A DNA stretch of 64,000 nucleotides from an uncultured Alphaproteobacteria bacterium. Its GTDB lineage: Bacteria > Pseudomonadota > Alphaproteobacteria > Micavibrionales > Micavibrionaceae. Within the stretch, counting starts at the first letter, position 1. Every line of letters starts with the position of its first letter. This document shows positions 1 through 8,899 of this stretch, one piece after another. The position numbers were made by a program, and so were the translations under genes. A model generated the notes under the pieces. That model made no database searches and had not been told where the DNA came from. It saw nothing but the letters and a program-made list of their open reading frames with translations. The DNA lies in NCBI GenBank assembly GCA_946480475.1, contig CAMLJM010000012.1, forward strand, positions 1-64,000. Direction: 5' to 3'.

Positions 1-1812
1 AGCGTAAAAGACGCACATATCACTTTTGGTAACAAACCCTTGTTCGAGGGTTTGTCTTTCAACCTGACTGAAGGAGACAAGGTGTGCCTTGTTGGCAAGA
101 ACGGCACGGGTAAAACAACCCTGATGAATATCATTACAGGTGACCGCGAACTGGATGACGGCATTCGTTGGCAGCTGGAAGGGACGCGTATCGGGTACCT
201 GCAGCAGGAAGTCGAAATTACTCCGGGCCAGAGCGTCTTTGACTTCGTATTCGCTCAGTTGAGTGGCGAGGAACGCGAAGCGCAAGCCTATAAGGTCGAG
301 ATGGTGGTGCAACCGCTGGGGCTTGATATCAATGACCGTATGGACAAGCTGTCCGGCGGTCAGGTGCGTCGCGTGGCAATCGCGCGGGCATTGGTTGAAG
401 ATCCTGATATCCTGCTGATGGATGAACCAACCAACCACCTTGACCTGGATATCATTGAATGGCTGGAAGAATACTTGAAAGCATGGCGTGGTACGCTGGT
501 TGTGATCAGTCACGATAAGACATTCCTGTCGAATGTATCTGACCGTGTATTCTGGCTGGATCGCGGTAAGTTGCGTGTGTGCCCTAAGGGATTTAAATAT
601 TTCGATGAATGGTCGATGCAAATTCTGGAGCTTGAAGAAAAGGAACTGCAGGCGCGTGAGAAAAAGCTGGAAGTTGAGGTTGCCTGGGCCAGCCGTGGTG
701 TGAAAGCACGTTTAAAGCGTAATGTCAGCCGTCTTGACCGGATGATGGAAGAGCGTGAGAAGTTAAAACGTGATCGCAATTCCTTTAACCGCATGATGGC
801 GAAGATTGAAATGCCGCCTGCGGAATATGAAGAGATTTCATCCAAGATCATTGCCGAGTTTTTTAAGGTCAGTAAATATTTTAAAGATCATGGGCGCGAA
901 CGTGTAATCCTTGATAAATTTAACCTGCGTATCATGCGTGGTGACCGGATTGGCGTCTTAGGGCTGAATGGTTCAGGCAAAACATCATTTTTACGTTTGC
1001 TGGTCGGAGAATTGCAGCCTGATGAAGGCAAAGTCAAAATTTCTCCGGCGATTGAGTTTTCTTATTTTGATCAAAAGCGCCAGGACCTGAATCCTGAGGC
1101 GTCTTTGTGGCGTAATATATGTCCTGATGGGGACCATATTGATGTGCGCGGTAAAAACCGTCATGTAATTGGCTACCTGAAAGATTTCCTGTTTGATCCG
1201 GATATGGCGCACCAGCCTGTGAAGACATTATCTGGTGGGCAGAAGAACCGTTTGATGCTGGCAAAGATTCTGGCGCATCCCAAGAACTTCCTGATCCTTG
1301 ATGAGCCGACCAACGATCTTGATATGGAGACGTTGGATATGCTGGAAGAAATCCTTGCGGAATATCAAGGTACGTTGATTGTTGTCAGTCACGACCGTGA
1401 TTTTCTGGATCAGACCGTGACAAAAATCCTGGCGTTTGAAGGTAATGGCCAAGTAGAAGGTTATATTGGCGGCTATTCCGATTATCTGGCGGCCCGCAAG
1501 CCCAAACCCGGTGTGGCCCCTGTTGCGCAGAAGCAAGAGAAGGCCAAGCCCGTGGAAGTGGCTCTGGCAACGCCTGCCAAGAAGCTTTCCTATAAATTGC
1601 AATATGAATTGGACCAATTGCCCAACCGGATGCAGTCACTGGAAGCGGAAATTAATGCGCTCGAAGATTTGCTCAGCGATAGTGATCTTTATGCCCGCGA
1701 CCCTGTAACCTTCCAGAATTCATCACGTCGTTTAGGGCAGGCGCGTGAAGAATTAGAACAAGCGGAAACACGCTGGCTTGAACTGGATGAAATGAAATCT
1801 GCCTTAGGCTAA
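1..1812 (+). CDS. uup: ABC-F family ATPase, Uup-like (5' truncated by window edge)
   Basis: Soluble twin-ATPase protein of the ABC-F family, which acts on ribosomes or DNA rather than in a membrane transporter. The reading frame is open from base 1, so the true start lies upstream of the window; the TTG at position 40 is internal. Counting from that TTG, there is a first Walker A (GKNGTGKTT, about residue 19), a signature LSGGQVRR (about 104) and Walker B with MDEPTNHLD (about 125). The charged interdomain linker spans about 200-260. The second ATPase has GLNGSGKTS (about 307), LSGGQKNR and LDEPTNDLD. The last 80 residues form a heptad-rich, acidic/basic coiled coil typical of Uup rather than EttA, which lacks this tail. 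Both ATP sites look intact. Uup-type assignment is likely; the exact role in this organism is inferred. Confidence 0.9.
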   Translation, partial: SVKDAHITFGNKPLFEGLSFNLTEGDKVCLVGKNGTGKTTLMNIITGDRELDDGIRWQLEGTRIGYLQQEVEITPGQSVFDFVFAQLSGEEREAQAYKVEMVVQPLGLDINDRMDKLSGGQVRRVAIARALVEDPDILLMDEPTNHLDLDIIEWLEEYLKAWRGTLVVISHDKTFLSNVSDRVFWLDRGKLRVCPKGFKYFDEWSMQILELEEKELQAREKKLEVEVAWASRGVKARLKRNVSRLDRMMEEREKLKRDRNSFNRMMAKIEMPPAEYEEISSKIIAEFFKVSKYFKDHGRERVILDKFNLRIMRGDRIGVLGLNGSGKTSFLRLLVGELQPDEGKVKISPAIEFSYFDQKRQDLNPEASLWRNICPDGDHIDVRGKNRHVIGYLKDFLFDPDMAHQPVKTLSGGQKNRLMLAKILAHPKNFLILDEPTNDLDMETLDMLEEILAEYQGTLIVVSHDRDFLDQTVTKILAFEGNGQVEGYIGGYSDYLAARKPKPGVAPVAQKQEKAKPVEVALATPAKKLSYKLQYELDQLPNRMQSLEAEINALEDLLSDSDLYARDPVTFQNSSRRLGQAREELEQAETRWLELDEMKSALG

Positions 1813-2258
1813 TCGCGTTTATTATCGTTAGCAGCCCGCGGGCAGGGGTTACGTTCTACGTTTGTGGGATATGCCGTGATGATTTTTGTGCGGTCCTGAT
1901 TAAGAACGACTTTCACCCTGATATCTTCAACCATCTGCTCAGCAACGTGATAGCCGTTATTCTGTTGTTTCCAGGGAAGATTGTCATTCGCAGCTATAGC
2001 AGTAACGTGGTCAATGACTTCTTTCGCATCCCAGTCAGCCGGGAATTCCGATTTGCACGCTTTGCCGATGCCATGTAAATGGCCGCCGCCGCGTTTGTCG
2101 CCATATAGCAGATGTTGTTCGGCCTGTTCTGTAAGAACGGGTCCGTCATTTGTCAGCGGTCCTTGAGGTTGGTTTATATAGAGAGTTGCCAGTATGAGTG
2201 TGGTTAAAGCCGCGACGAGGGCAGAAGCAATAACTCTGGGGAATTTTTTGTATCTCAT
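1809..2258 (-). CDS. membrane-anchored or secreted EndoU-like nuclease
   Basis: A 149-residue protein with a hydrophobic N-terminal segment (about residues 9-28), either a signal anchor or an uncleaved signal peptide. The rest resembles the bacterial EndoU nuclease fold used as a toxin domain in contact-dependent inhibition and polymorphic toxins. In order it shows HLLYGD, a glycine/histidine motif GGGHLHGIG, a FPADW segment, then a strand IRVKVVL and the C-terminal ITAYPTN motif, matching the family's His/His and Thr/Tyr active-site layout. EndoU enzymes are metal-independent RNA-cutting endonucleases. The gene is divergent from the FtsH-like gene and overlaps the uup stop by 4 bases on the opposite strand. 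No immunity gene is evident beside it. It is a stand-alone domain, not the tail of a large toxin. A scavenging or prey-directed ribonuclease is inference. Confidence 0.65.
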   Translation of the reverse strand: MRYKKFPRVIASALVAALTTLILATLYINQPQGPLTNDGPVLTEQAEQHLLYGDKRGGGHLHGIGKACKSEFPADWDAKEVIDHVTAIAANDNLPWKQQNNGYHVAEQMVEDIRVKVVLNQDRTKIITAYPTNVERNPCPRAANDNKRD

Positions 2259-2372
2259 TGATATTAAATGGTTATTTATGTATTTATATAGGGTTTGACG
2301 TAACTATGCTGGCATCCTATAGATATATCAAACTTATAATAATCAAAAGTATTGAAATACAGGGACTAAAAA

Positions 2373-4367
2373 TTGGGCAAGCCTCTTATCGACAGACTTC
2401 CACCGTCTTTTAAAACCCCTATGGCCAAATTCGTAATAGGCAGTGTTCTGCTTACGGGGATTGTGGGTGCATTTTATATGGCTGCTAATGACGATTCCAA
2501 GGGTAAGGCGCAGGAAGTTACTCTTACGCAATTTAAGGAAATGATTGCGGCGAAAACTTTCACTCACGTGAGTGAAACCAGAGATGCGGCAAGCGGTCAA
2601 ATCACTTTTATTGGTCGCCGTGCGGATGGCAAGCAGAGCATTGTTGCCCGCGAGTTTAAGAATAAAGATATTGAGAAAGCTATTGAAGATGCGGGCGGTT
2701 TTGCGGAAGCGCCGCCCATAGAAATGCCGGCATGGTGGAAGGGCGTCCTTATCTGGCTATTGCCTTCTGTGCTGCTTCTAGGCGGTTTGATTGCCTGGCA
2801 AAATAGCCGCGATAAAAAGCATGCCAAGATGATGGGCAATAATGGCGGAACGCTGACCTTTGGCAAATCAAAAGCCAAGTTGCATGAAGATGCCAGCGCA
2901 CGAAAAATTACCTTTAAAGACGTGGCTGGCGTTGATGAGGCCAAAGGAGAAGTCGAGGAACTGGTTGCCTTTATGAAGGATCCTCAAAAATTCCAGAGAA
3001 TGGGAGGCAAGCTGCCACGCGGCCTGTTGTTAGCGGGGGGGCCTGGGCTTGGTAAAACCTTGCTCGCGAAGGCAATAGCAGGCGAAGCGAAGGTACCTTT
3101 CTTCAGCATATCCGGTTCTGGTTTTGTTGAGATGTTTGTAGGAGTGGGCGCCGCGCGTGTGCGCGATATGTTCCAAGAAGCTAAGAAGCATGGACCTTGC
3201 ATCATTTTTATCGACGAAATTGATGCAATGGGGCGGGCGCGTGGCGGCGTTAATTCCAATGATGAACGTGAAAGCACGCTGAACCAGATGCTGGTTGAGA
3301 TGGATGGTTTTGATGATAATTCCAGCATTCTTGTGATCGCCGCTACGAATCGCCCTGATATCCTTGATCCTGCTCTCTTACGCCCCGGCCGGTTTGACCG
3401 TCAGGTAACTCTTAATTTGCCCGATGCGCACGGACGCCACCAGATATTGAAAGTGCATGCCAAGAACAAGCCTATGTCTAAAAGTGTCAAGCTGGGTGAA
3501 CTGGCACGGGAGCTGGAAGGCTCCTCAGGTGCTGACATTGCGAACTTGCTGAATGAAGCTGCACTGCGTGCTGCACTTCGTAATGCGAAAGAAATTCACC
3601 GGGCAGATATTGATTACGCGCTGGAAAAAATAACATTGGGTGCGGCTCGTACTGTGGAAACCGATCCGAATGAAGAGCGTAATACAGCTTATCATGAAGC
3701 AGGGCATGCTATCATTGCTTATCGCAAGGAGAAAATTTGCCGGGTCAAAGTGAATAAAGTTTCCGTTACGCCGCGCGGGCGTGCGTTAGGTGTGACCTGG
3801 ACAGTTTCTGACAAGGATACGCCTGCTAAGTTCAGGGATAATTTGCAGGGCCACATTTCTTATTTGCTGGGAGGGCGTGTAGCGGAGATTCTGAAATGTG
3901 GTCAGATGACAACCGGGGCGTCCAACGATCTGGAACGCGTAACGGATACCGCGCGCCTGATGACAATGGTATATGGCATGTCACCGGAATTGCCAGCGCG
4001 GAATTTTGCCCCTGTAACGGCCTCGGGCAGGCAAAACCCTCCGATGTCTGAACTTATGGCGCGTAAAGTTGATGATGCTATCAATAAATTTGTTGAAGAT
4101 GGCGAGGCTGAGGCCATTAGAATATTGCGTGAAGAAGATGCAGTACTCGATCTGATGGCGGATGCGCTTTGCGAGTTCAAAACGATTGATAGGGAAGACG
4201 TGGTCTGTATCATGGAGGAAAAGAGCATGGAAAAACTTCGCGCACTGCGCAAAAAGAAGGACGATGAATTCAAGGCTTCTGTCGCCATTGAAGAGGCCCC
4301 TGTGTTGCCTAAACCGCCCTCCAATCCTAACCTATGGACTGTTAACAGTCCGCCGCAGATACCCTGA
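2373..4367 (+). CDS. ftsH-like: FtsH-like membrane AAA+ zinc protease (divergent paralogue)
   Basis: ATP-dependent inner-membrane protease of the FtsH family, 664 residues from a TTG start preceded by AGGGA; an in-frame ATG at 2421 is the alternative. Two membrane segments (about 20-38 and 124-143) flank a short periplasmic domain. The AAA+ module has Walker A GGPGLGKT (about 221), pore motif [10 protein letters not shown], Walker B IIFIDEID and the arginine-finger region [11 protein letters not shown]. The protease domain carries HEAGH (about 440) and the downstream [12 protein letters not shown] segment that supplies the third zinc ligand. The Walker A deviates from the near-universal GPPGTGKT of FtsH, though its Lys-Thr is kept, and the protease region around [10 protein letters not shown] is unusual. 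It may therefore be a second, specialised FtsH rather than the housekeeping copy. A terminator follows. Confidence 0.85.
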   Translation: MGKPLIDRLPPSFKTPMAKFVIGSVLLTGIVGAFYMAANDDSKGKAQEVTLTQFKEMIAAKTFTHVSETRDAASGQITFIGRRADGKQSIVAREFKNKDIEKAIEDAGGFAEAPPIEMPAWWKGVLIWLLPSVLLLGGLIAWQNSRDKKHAKMMGNNGGTLTFGKSKAKLHEDASARKITFKDVAGVDEAKGEVEELVAFMKDPQKFQRMGGKLPRGLLLAGGPGLGKTLLAKAIAGEAKVPFFSISGSGFVEMFVGVGAARVRDMFQEAKKHGPCIIFIDEIDAMGRARGGVNSNDERESTLNQMLVEMDGFDDNSSILVIAATNRPDILDPALLRPGRFDRQVTLNLPDAHGRHQILKVHAKNKPMSKSVKLGELARELEGSSGADIANLLNEAALRAALRNAKEIHRADIDYALEKITLGAARTVETDPNEERNTAYHEAGHAIIAYRKEKICRVKVNKVSVTPRGRALGVTWTVSDKDTPAKFRDNLQGHISYLLGGRVAEILKCGQMTTGASNDLERVTDTARLMTMVYGMSPELPARNFAPVTASGRQNPPMSELMARKVDDAINKFVEDGEAEAIRILREEDAVLDLMADALCEFKTIDREDVVCIMEEKSMEKLRALRKKKDDEFKASVAIEEAPVLPKPPSNPNLWTVNSPPQIP

Positions 4368-4377
4368 TTTCTGCGCT

Positions 4378-4408
4378 AAAAGGCCGGGCATTGTCTGGCC
4401 TTTTTTTA
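4378..4408 (+). terminator. Rho-independent terminator after the ftsH-like gene
   Basis: AAAGGCC pairs with GGCCTTT across an 11-base loop and is followed by a run of T. It sits 10 bases after the ftsH-like stop codon and separates that gene from the carboxylase gene downstream. Confidence 0.75.
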
Positions 4409-4440
4409 TGGTCTAGACTGCTGGCCTGATTGAATTTTCT

Positions 4441-6060
4441 ATGGATGCTGCCATGACCCGCCTGACCAGTGCGATTGATACGACCAGCCCCGAATACGTT
4501 GCGAATAAAGCGAAGATGGAAAATCTGATTTCCGATCTGCGCGCACGTGTGGCAAAAATTGAGCAGGGTGGTGGTGATAAGGCCCGCGAGCGCCATACAT
4601 CTCGTGGCAAATTATTACCGCGTGACCGCATCAACCATTTATTGGATGCGGGGACGCCTTTCCTTGAATTATCTCAACTTGCTGCCTATCAAGTGTATGA
4701 GGATGATATCCCAGCTGCGGGTATCATTACGGGTATCGGTCGCGTATCGGGACAGGAGTGTGTCATCGTTTGCAATGATGCAACGGTCAAAGGGGGTACT
4801 TACTATCCGCTAACCGTGAAAAAACATTTACGGGCCCAGGAAATTGCGGAGCAGAATAATCTGCCGTGTATTTACTTGGTTGATAGCGGTGGCGCGAATT
4901 TGCCCAATCAGGATGAAGTATTCCCTGATCGAGATCACTTTGGCCGTATCTTCTACAATCAAGCGAATATGTCGTCGAAGGGGATTGCCCAGATTGCCGT
5001 TGTTATGGGTTCTTGCACAGCAGGTGGGGCTTATATCCCTGCAATGAGCGATGAAAGTATTATCGTTAAAGAGCAGGGCACCATTTTTCTGGCAGGGCCG
5101 CCGCTGGTGAAGGCTGCTACGGGTGAAGAAGTTTCCGCAGAAGACCTGGGCGGCGGTGATGTTCATACGCGTATTTCCGGCGTGGCGGATCATTTGGCTG
5201 ATAATGACCAGCATGCGCTCGAACTGGCGCGTAAAGCCATCAGTAATCTGAACCGTGAGAAACATAATCCATTGGCATGTATTGAGTCGCGTGAGCCTGC
5301 TTATGATCCGGCGGAGCTTCACGGTGTAGTTCCTGTTGATTTAAAAACACCTATTGATGTACGTGAAATTATTGCCCGTATTGTCGATGGTAGTGAGTTT
5401 GATGAATTCAAGAAAAGGTACGGTACAACGCTGGTTTGTGGTTTCGCTCATATTTATGGCATGCCGGTGGGAATTATTGCTAACAACGGCGTGTTATTCT
5501 CTGAGAGCGCCTTAAAAGGTACTCATTTTATCGAGCTTTGCAATCAGCGTAATATTCCGCTGGTCTTCCTGCAGAATATTACTGGGTTCATGGTGGGGCA
5601 AAAGTATGAGAATGGGGGTATCGCCCGTGACGGTGCCAAAATGGTGACAGCGGTATCGTGCGCCCGTGTGCCAAAATTTACTGTGATTATTGGTGGATCA
5701 TTTGGTGCGGGTAACTATGGCATGTGTGGTCGCGCCTTTGGAGCCAGGTTCTTATGGATGTGGCCCAATGCCCGTATTTCGGTAATGGGTGGGACCCAGG
5801 CTGCTGGTGTGCTGGCAACAGTGAAGCGCGCAGGTTTGGAACGCGAGGGGAAAAAATGGTCTGACGAGGAAGAGGCTGAATTTAAAAAACCAATTCTTGA
5901 GCAATATGAAGCTGAAGGCCATCCATATTATGCTTCTGCGCGTTTGTGGGATGACGGTGTGATTGATCCCGCTGATACACGCCGTGTGCTGGGGCTTGCG
6001 ATTTCAGCCAGCCTGAATGCGCCCGTCGAAGAAACAAAGTATGGCGTATTCCGCATGTAA
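4441..6060 (+). CDS. liuB: methylcrotonoyl-CoA carboxylase, carboxyltransferase (beta) subunit
   Basis: Carboxyltransferase half of the biotin-dependent 3-methylcrotonyl-CoA carboxylase, which makes 3-methylglutaconyl-CoA in leucine breakdown. It has 539 residues, the usual size. The crotonase-like N- and C-domains are recognisable: the acyl-CoA-binding region [33 protein letters not shown], and the biotin-site region [34 protein letters not shown] (discontinuous landmarks). The long FMVGxKYE stretch is typical of MccB rather than propionyl-CoA carboxylase. The start at 4441 has no clear ribosome-binding site; ATG 4453 is an alternative. The biotin carboxylase partner lies about 4 kb downstream at 9985, with isovaleryl-CoA dehydrogenase and HMG-CoA lyase, which supports the assignment. 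Confidence 0.9.
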   Translation: MDAAMTRLTSAIDTTSPEYVANKAKMENLISDLRARVAKIEQGGGDKARERHTSRGKLLPRDRINHLLDAGTPFLELSQLAAYQVYEDDIPAAGIITGIGRVSGQECVIVCNDATVKGGTYYPLTVKKHLRAQEIAEQNNLPCIYLVDSGGANLPNQDEVFPDRDHFGRIFYNQANMSSKGIAQIAVVMGSCTAGGAYIPAMSDESIIVKEQGTIFLAGPPLVKAATGEEVSAEDLGGGDVHTRISGVADHLADNDQHALELARKAISNLNREKHNPLACIESREPAYDPAELHGVVPVDLKTPIDVREIIARIVDGSEFDEFKKRYGTTLVCGFAHIYGMPVGIIANNGVLFSESALKGTHFIELCNQRNIPLVFLQNITGFMVGQKYENGGIARDGAKMVTAVSCARVPKFTVIIGGSFGAGNYGMCGRAFGARFLWMWPNARISVMGGTQAAGVLATVKRAGLEREGKKWSDEEEAEFKKPILEQYEAEGHPYYASARLWDDGVIDPADTRRVLGLAISASLNAPVEETKYGVFRM

Positions 6061-6074
6061 TTGAGGAGGACATA

Positions 6075-6467
6075 ATGGTTTATCAGCGCCCTAAAACTAT
6101 AGTCGTCATTGATGATGACAGTATGATGAGTGCGATTGTTAGCGGTTATCTGAAAACCGATGGTTATGATGTTTACGCTTATAATCATCCTGATTCTGGC
6201 TTGCAAGGAGTGGTGGCACATAAACCTGCCGTTATTATTCTGGACCGTCACTTGGGGCAACTGGACGGCACGGATGTATTGGTGAAAATCAGAGCCTATA
6301 AAGATAGTGCGGATACGCCTGTCCTGATGCTGACGGGTGACGCCCGTAAAGAAGAAGTGGTGAAAGCGATTAAGCTGGGCGCCAGTGATTATCTGGCAAA
6401 ACCTTTCATGCCACAAGAATTGTTGTCTAAAGTACAGAAGCTTCTGGATTCCTCTAAGAAGGAGTAG
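6075..6467 (+). CDS. single-domain response regulator (CheY/DivK-like)
   Basis: A stand-alone receiver domain of 130 residues with no output domain. The acidic pocket is IDDDS (residues about 11-15). The phosphoacceptor Asp lies in IILDRHLG, the conserved Thr in MLTGDA and the Lys in LAKPF, so it should be phosphorylatable. Translation starts at ATG 6075 behind a perfect GAGGAGG ribosome-binding site, 14 bases after the carboxylase stop, so it is very probably cotranscribed with leucine-catabolism genes. Such proteins signal by protein-protein contact or act as phosphate sinks. Its kinase is not evident; the only kinase in the window is the hybrid one at 47.6 kb. Its presence in a catabolic operon is unusual. 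Confidence 0.85.
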   Translation: MVYQRPKTIVVIDDDSMMSAIVSGYLKTDGYDVYAYNHPDSGLQGVVAHKPAVIILDRHLGQLDGTDVLVKIRAYKDSADTPVLMLTGDARKEEVVKAIKLGASDYLAKPFMPQELLSKVQKLLDSSKKE

Positions 6468-6478
6468 CGATTACCTCC

Positions 6479-6601
6479 ATGTATGTCCGCACACTCTTTT
6501 TCTTCTTTCTTGCTATATTTTTATGCTTGCCTGCTTATGCATATAAAACAGAGCCTATAAAAACTTTCCAAGATCATGAAAAAAAATACCCTTGTTCTTG
6601 A
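6479..6601 (+). CDS. short ORF encoding a signal peptide, probable 5' part of the next gene
   Basis: A 40-codon frame starting 12 bases after the response-regulator stop. It encodes a textbook signal peptide (MYVRTLFFFFLAIFLC, then LPAYA as a likely cleavage site) followed by about 19 polar residues, and stops at TGA 6599. Near its end is a run of eight A (6579-6586). Losing one A would fuse it in frame to the 6576-7241 ORF and give a secreted or membrane protein of about 253 residues. I read it as the true N-terminus of that gene, separated by a frameshift, by transcriptional slippage or by a sequencing error. Confidence 0.5.
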   Translation: MYVRTLFFFFLAIFLCLPAYAYKTEPIKTFQDHEKKYPCS

Positions 6602-7241
6602 AAGAGCATATGCGCCGGGTCTTGTGCGTGCGGGTATGCAGCGTATGCAGATTCGCACTGAAGGAGGACGCATCATTGCCTATACACCTACACGTATTAC
6701 CGCCATTCCTTTTTGCTTGTCTGCTGATTATTGCTGGGTATTTATGTGGAAAACTGTGTATCCGTTACCCGCTATTTTCAAATTTAATCCTGATAGGGAC
6801 ACGTGGAGTTCAGACCTGCATCCTCCCATGAATTATTCTCGTAGCGGAAATGATGGAGTGGGGTTTACTAAAAGAACAAATCCCTTGTGGGGTGTGTGGG
6901 GTATTGTTTTGTTTTTTGCTCATAAAATGGGCTTTTTCTCAATTTTGATGGTCCTATCAACGATTCTATTTCTGCAGATCAATAAATTCCGTGATTTGCC
7001 TCCAATCCAGAAGGTATGGATAAGACGTATTTTGTTTATTATTACTGCGCCTATTCCCATACCATTTTTGCCTATGGAACCTTTTATTCTGACTTCCTTG
7101 ATTATCTTGGTAGGTTCGTTTGTAAGTGTAGGATATATTGGTGTACCTATGGTGCTATCTATTCTTATATCCATAGCGACATTCTTCATTTGTAGTATGC
7201 TCTTGGTAAAATCAAAAAGACGTAGAAAGGCTCTCTCTTGA
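6576..7241 (+). CDS. hypothetical multi-pass membrane protein, frame disturbed at an A8 tract
   Basis: I do not recognise this protein. From the ATG at 6576 the ORF gives 221 residues. The first 100 are irregular and partly hydrophilic. The last 120 carry about four hydrophobic segments (GVWGIVLFFAHKMGFFSILM, the next LMVLSTILFLQ, RRILFIITAPIPIPFLP, then two near the C-terminus) and a basic tail KSKRRRK. The presumed start has no ribosome-binding site and lies inside the A8 tract, so the natural start is probably the signal peptide at 6479 in another frame. A third frame (6677-6831, behind AAGGAGGA) also encodes a hydrophobic stretch, so more than one lesion is possible. The stop overlaps the start of the LiuC gene. 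The region is more AT-rich than its catabolic neighbours. Confidence 0.4.
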   Translation: MKKNTLVLERAYAPGLVRAGMQRMQIRTEGGRIIAYTPTRITAIPFCLSADYCWVFMWKTVYPLPAIFKFNPDRDTWSSDLHPPMNYSRSGNDGVGFTKRTNPLWGVWGIVLFFAHKMGFFSILMVLSTILFLQINKFRDLPPIQKVWIRRILFIITAPIPIPFLPMEPFILTSLIILVGSFVSVGYIGVPMVLSILISIATFFICSMLLVKSKRRRKALS

Positions 7242-8026
7242 TGGAAAATATTGTCCTCATGGATGTTGAGAATGGCGTAGCAACAATTACGCTGAACCGT
7301 CCGGATACGCATAATGCCTTTGATGAGCATGTGATTGCAGCGCTCAGTGGCAAACTGGATGTTTTACATCTGGAAAAGTCCGTTAATGTGCTGGTCCTGC
7401 GTGGTGCCGGTAAATCTTTCTCTGCGGGTGCGGACTTAAACTGGATGAAACGCGCGGCAGGTTTTTCTGAAGAGCAAAATAAGTCTGATGCTTTGGCGCT
7501 TGCTGGCATGCTTAATAAACTGGCAACCATGCAGGTGGCGACAATTGCCTGTGTTCAGGGTGCTGCTATGGGTGGTGGCCTAGGACTGGCATCATGCTGT
7601 GATATTGTGATTGCTGATAAGGATGCATTGTTTGCGCTTTCAGAAGTGAAGCTGGGTTTGATTCCGGCGACGATTGCGCCATATGTTCTGCGTGCTATGG
7701 GTGAACGTCATGCACGCCGTTATTTCCAGACGGGGGAGCGTTTCAACGGCCAGCGTGCCTATGAAATTGGTTTTGTTCATGAAGTTGTCAATGGAACGGA
7801 TGAAATGGAAACCTGCCTTCAAGGTTTTCTGAAAACTTTATCGGGCAACGGCCCCAATGCCATGAAAGATGCCAAGAAATTGTGTCTCGATTTGACGGGT
7901 CAGCCCATTACGCCGGAATTGATGGACGACACGGCCAGTCGGATTGCCCGCACACGTGCTGGCATGGAGGCTAAAGAGGGCCTGGCGGCGTTTCTTGAAA
8001 AACGTAAGGCTGAGTGGGTGCATTAG
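7241..8026 (+). CDS. liuC: enoyl-CoA hydratase/isomerase family, probable methylglutaconyl-CoA hydratase
   Basis: Crotonase-fold enzyme of 261 residues, predicted to hydrate 3-methylglutaconyl-CoA to HMG-CoA in the leucine pathway. Family marks visible are the N-terminal NGVATITLNRPDTHNAF, the CoA-pocket SAGADLNWM and the oxyanion-hole region GAAMGGGLGLASCCDIVIA with the following ALSEVKLGLIPATIAPYV that carries a catalytic-type Glu. The start is ATG 7241, overlapping the preceding stop as TGATG; an in-frame TTG sits one codon earlier. The enzyme class is certain. The exact substrate is inferred from the neighbouring carboxylase, HMG-CoA lyase and isovaleryl-CoA dehydrogenase genes. Confidence 0.82.
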   Translation: MENIVLMDVENGVATITLNRPDTHNAFDEHVIAALSGKLDVLHLEKSVNVLVLRGAGKSFSAGADLNWMKRAAGFSEEQNKSDALALAGMLNKLATMQVATIACVQGAAMGGGLGLASCCDIVIADKDALFALSEVKLGLIPATIAPYVLRAMGERHARRYFQTGERFNGQRAYEIGFVHEVVNGTDEMETCLQGFLKTLSGNGPNAMKDAKKLCLDLTGQPITPELMDDTASRIARTRAGMEAKEGLAAFLEKRKAEWVH

Positions 8027-8898
8027 ATCTTTAAGAAAGCGATCATCAGCGCTGCTACGATAATTCCCAGTCCGGCAATTTTGTTGCTGTCATCTTTCCA
8101 GCCAGATACGCGGGTGAGGATGATAAGCCAAATGACATCCAGCATGCCGACGGCATTCACGAAAGCGGGGTGATCGACGTTCTTGTGAGCATAGGTGCGT
8201 AAAATTACAGCCCCCACCAGTAACAAACCAACAAGTGCGCCTGTCTTTAATCCCTCTTTGCTAAAAATTTGCTGAAAGGCAGCCCTACGTTTTGCGCTAA
8301 AATATATCGTATAGAAAATCAGCATCATGCCAGCTTCAAAGCCGACGTAGCCGAATACGCCTTGGTTCTCAGGTGCATAATCAACAGCGGATTTTAGAAG
8401 CAGGATGCCGATAGCGGCGGCGATAATAATGGGCCAGATGGTTCTCAATGCGCTCGCAGAAAATTGGCAACGCTTCAGGAAGGCAGCGCTTAAAACTGTA
8501 AGAAATAGAGCGCCGCAGACGCCAGCAAAACGAGGCATGTCCTGTGTGTATTTGTACAACAATTCAGGGTGGACAAAAAACCATGCTACAAAACCCAGTA
8601 TGATACCTAACGGTCCTAAGCGCGAGAGCAGGGCCGCGCCATGATTTTTAACGGCTTCGAAATAAATCAGGTCATTGAAACACCAGATAATCGAGGCCAG
8701 TGCCGTGAATAGATAGAACATGGGGTTGCTGGGCAGGCCGACCTCGGCCAATACCGGAACGGCGATCATGACTGCAAAAATTTTCATCCATACGGCGGTG
8801 GCAACATTGCTACCGCCCAGACGCTGGTGCATATACATGCCCATCGCTGATAGAATCGACGAGCCGAGGGCCAGTAAGAACCAGGCGGGAATGATCAT
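8023..8898 (-). CDS. EamA/DMT-type multi-pass membrane protein
   Basis: An integral membrane protein of 291 residues from ATG 8898 (a longer frame to 8982 runs into murQ and is unlikely). About ten hydrophobic helices alternate with short polar loops, e.g. MIIPAWFLLALGSSILSAMG and the region following WKIFAVMIAVPVLAE-like helix 2, and the whole resembles drug/metabolite transporter superfamily permeases. The start overlaps the end of murQ closely (murQ stop 8900-8902), so the two are translationally coupled in one operon. A role in moving a cell-wall sugar or a related metabolite is suggested only by that link. Its 3' end overlaps the liuC stop on the other strand. Confidence 0.55.
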   Translation of the reverse strand: MIIPAWFLLALGSSILSAMGMYMHQRLGGSNVATAVWMKIFAVMIAVPVLAEVGLPSNPMFYLFTALASIIWCFNDLIYFEAVKNHGAALLSRLGPLGIILGFVAWFFVHPELLYKYTQDMPRFAGVCGALFLTVLSAAFLKRCQFSASALRTIWPIIIAAAIGILLLKSAVDYAPENQGVFGYVGFEAGMMLIFYTIYFSAKRRAAFQQIFSKEGLKTGALVGLLLVGAVILRTYAHKNVDHPAFVNAVGMLDVIWLIILTRVSGWKDDSNKIAGLGIIVAALMIAFLKI

Positions 8899-8899
8899 A

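Noticed and set aside
4828..5322. Minus-strand 164-codon ORF inside liuB
   Set aside because: Entirely covered by the well-supported carboxyltransferase gene; a shadow frame with no ribosome-binding site and unusual composition.
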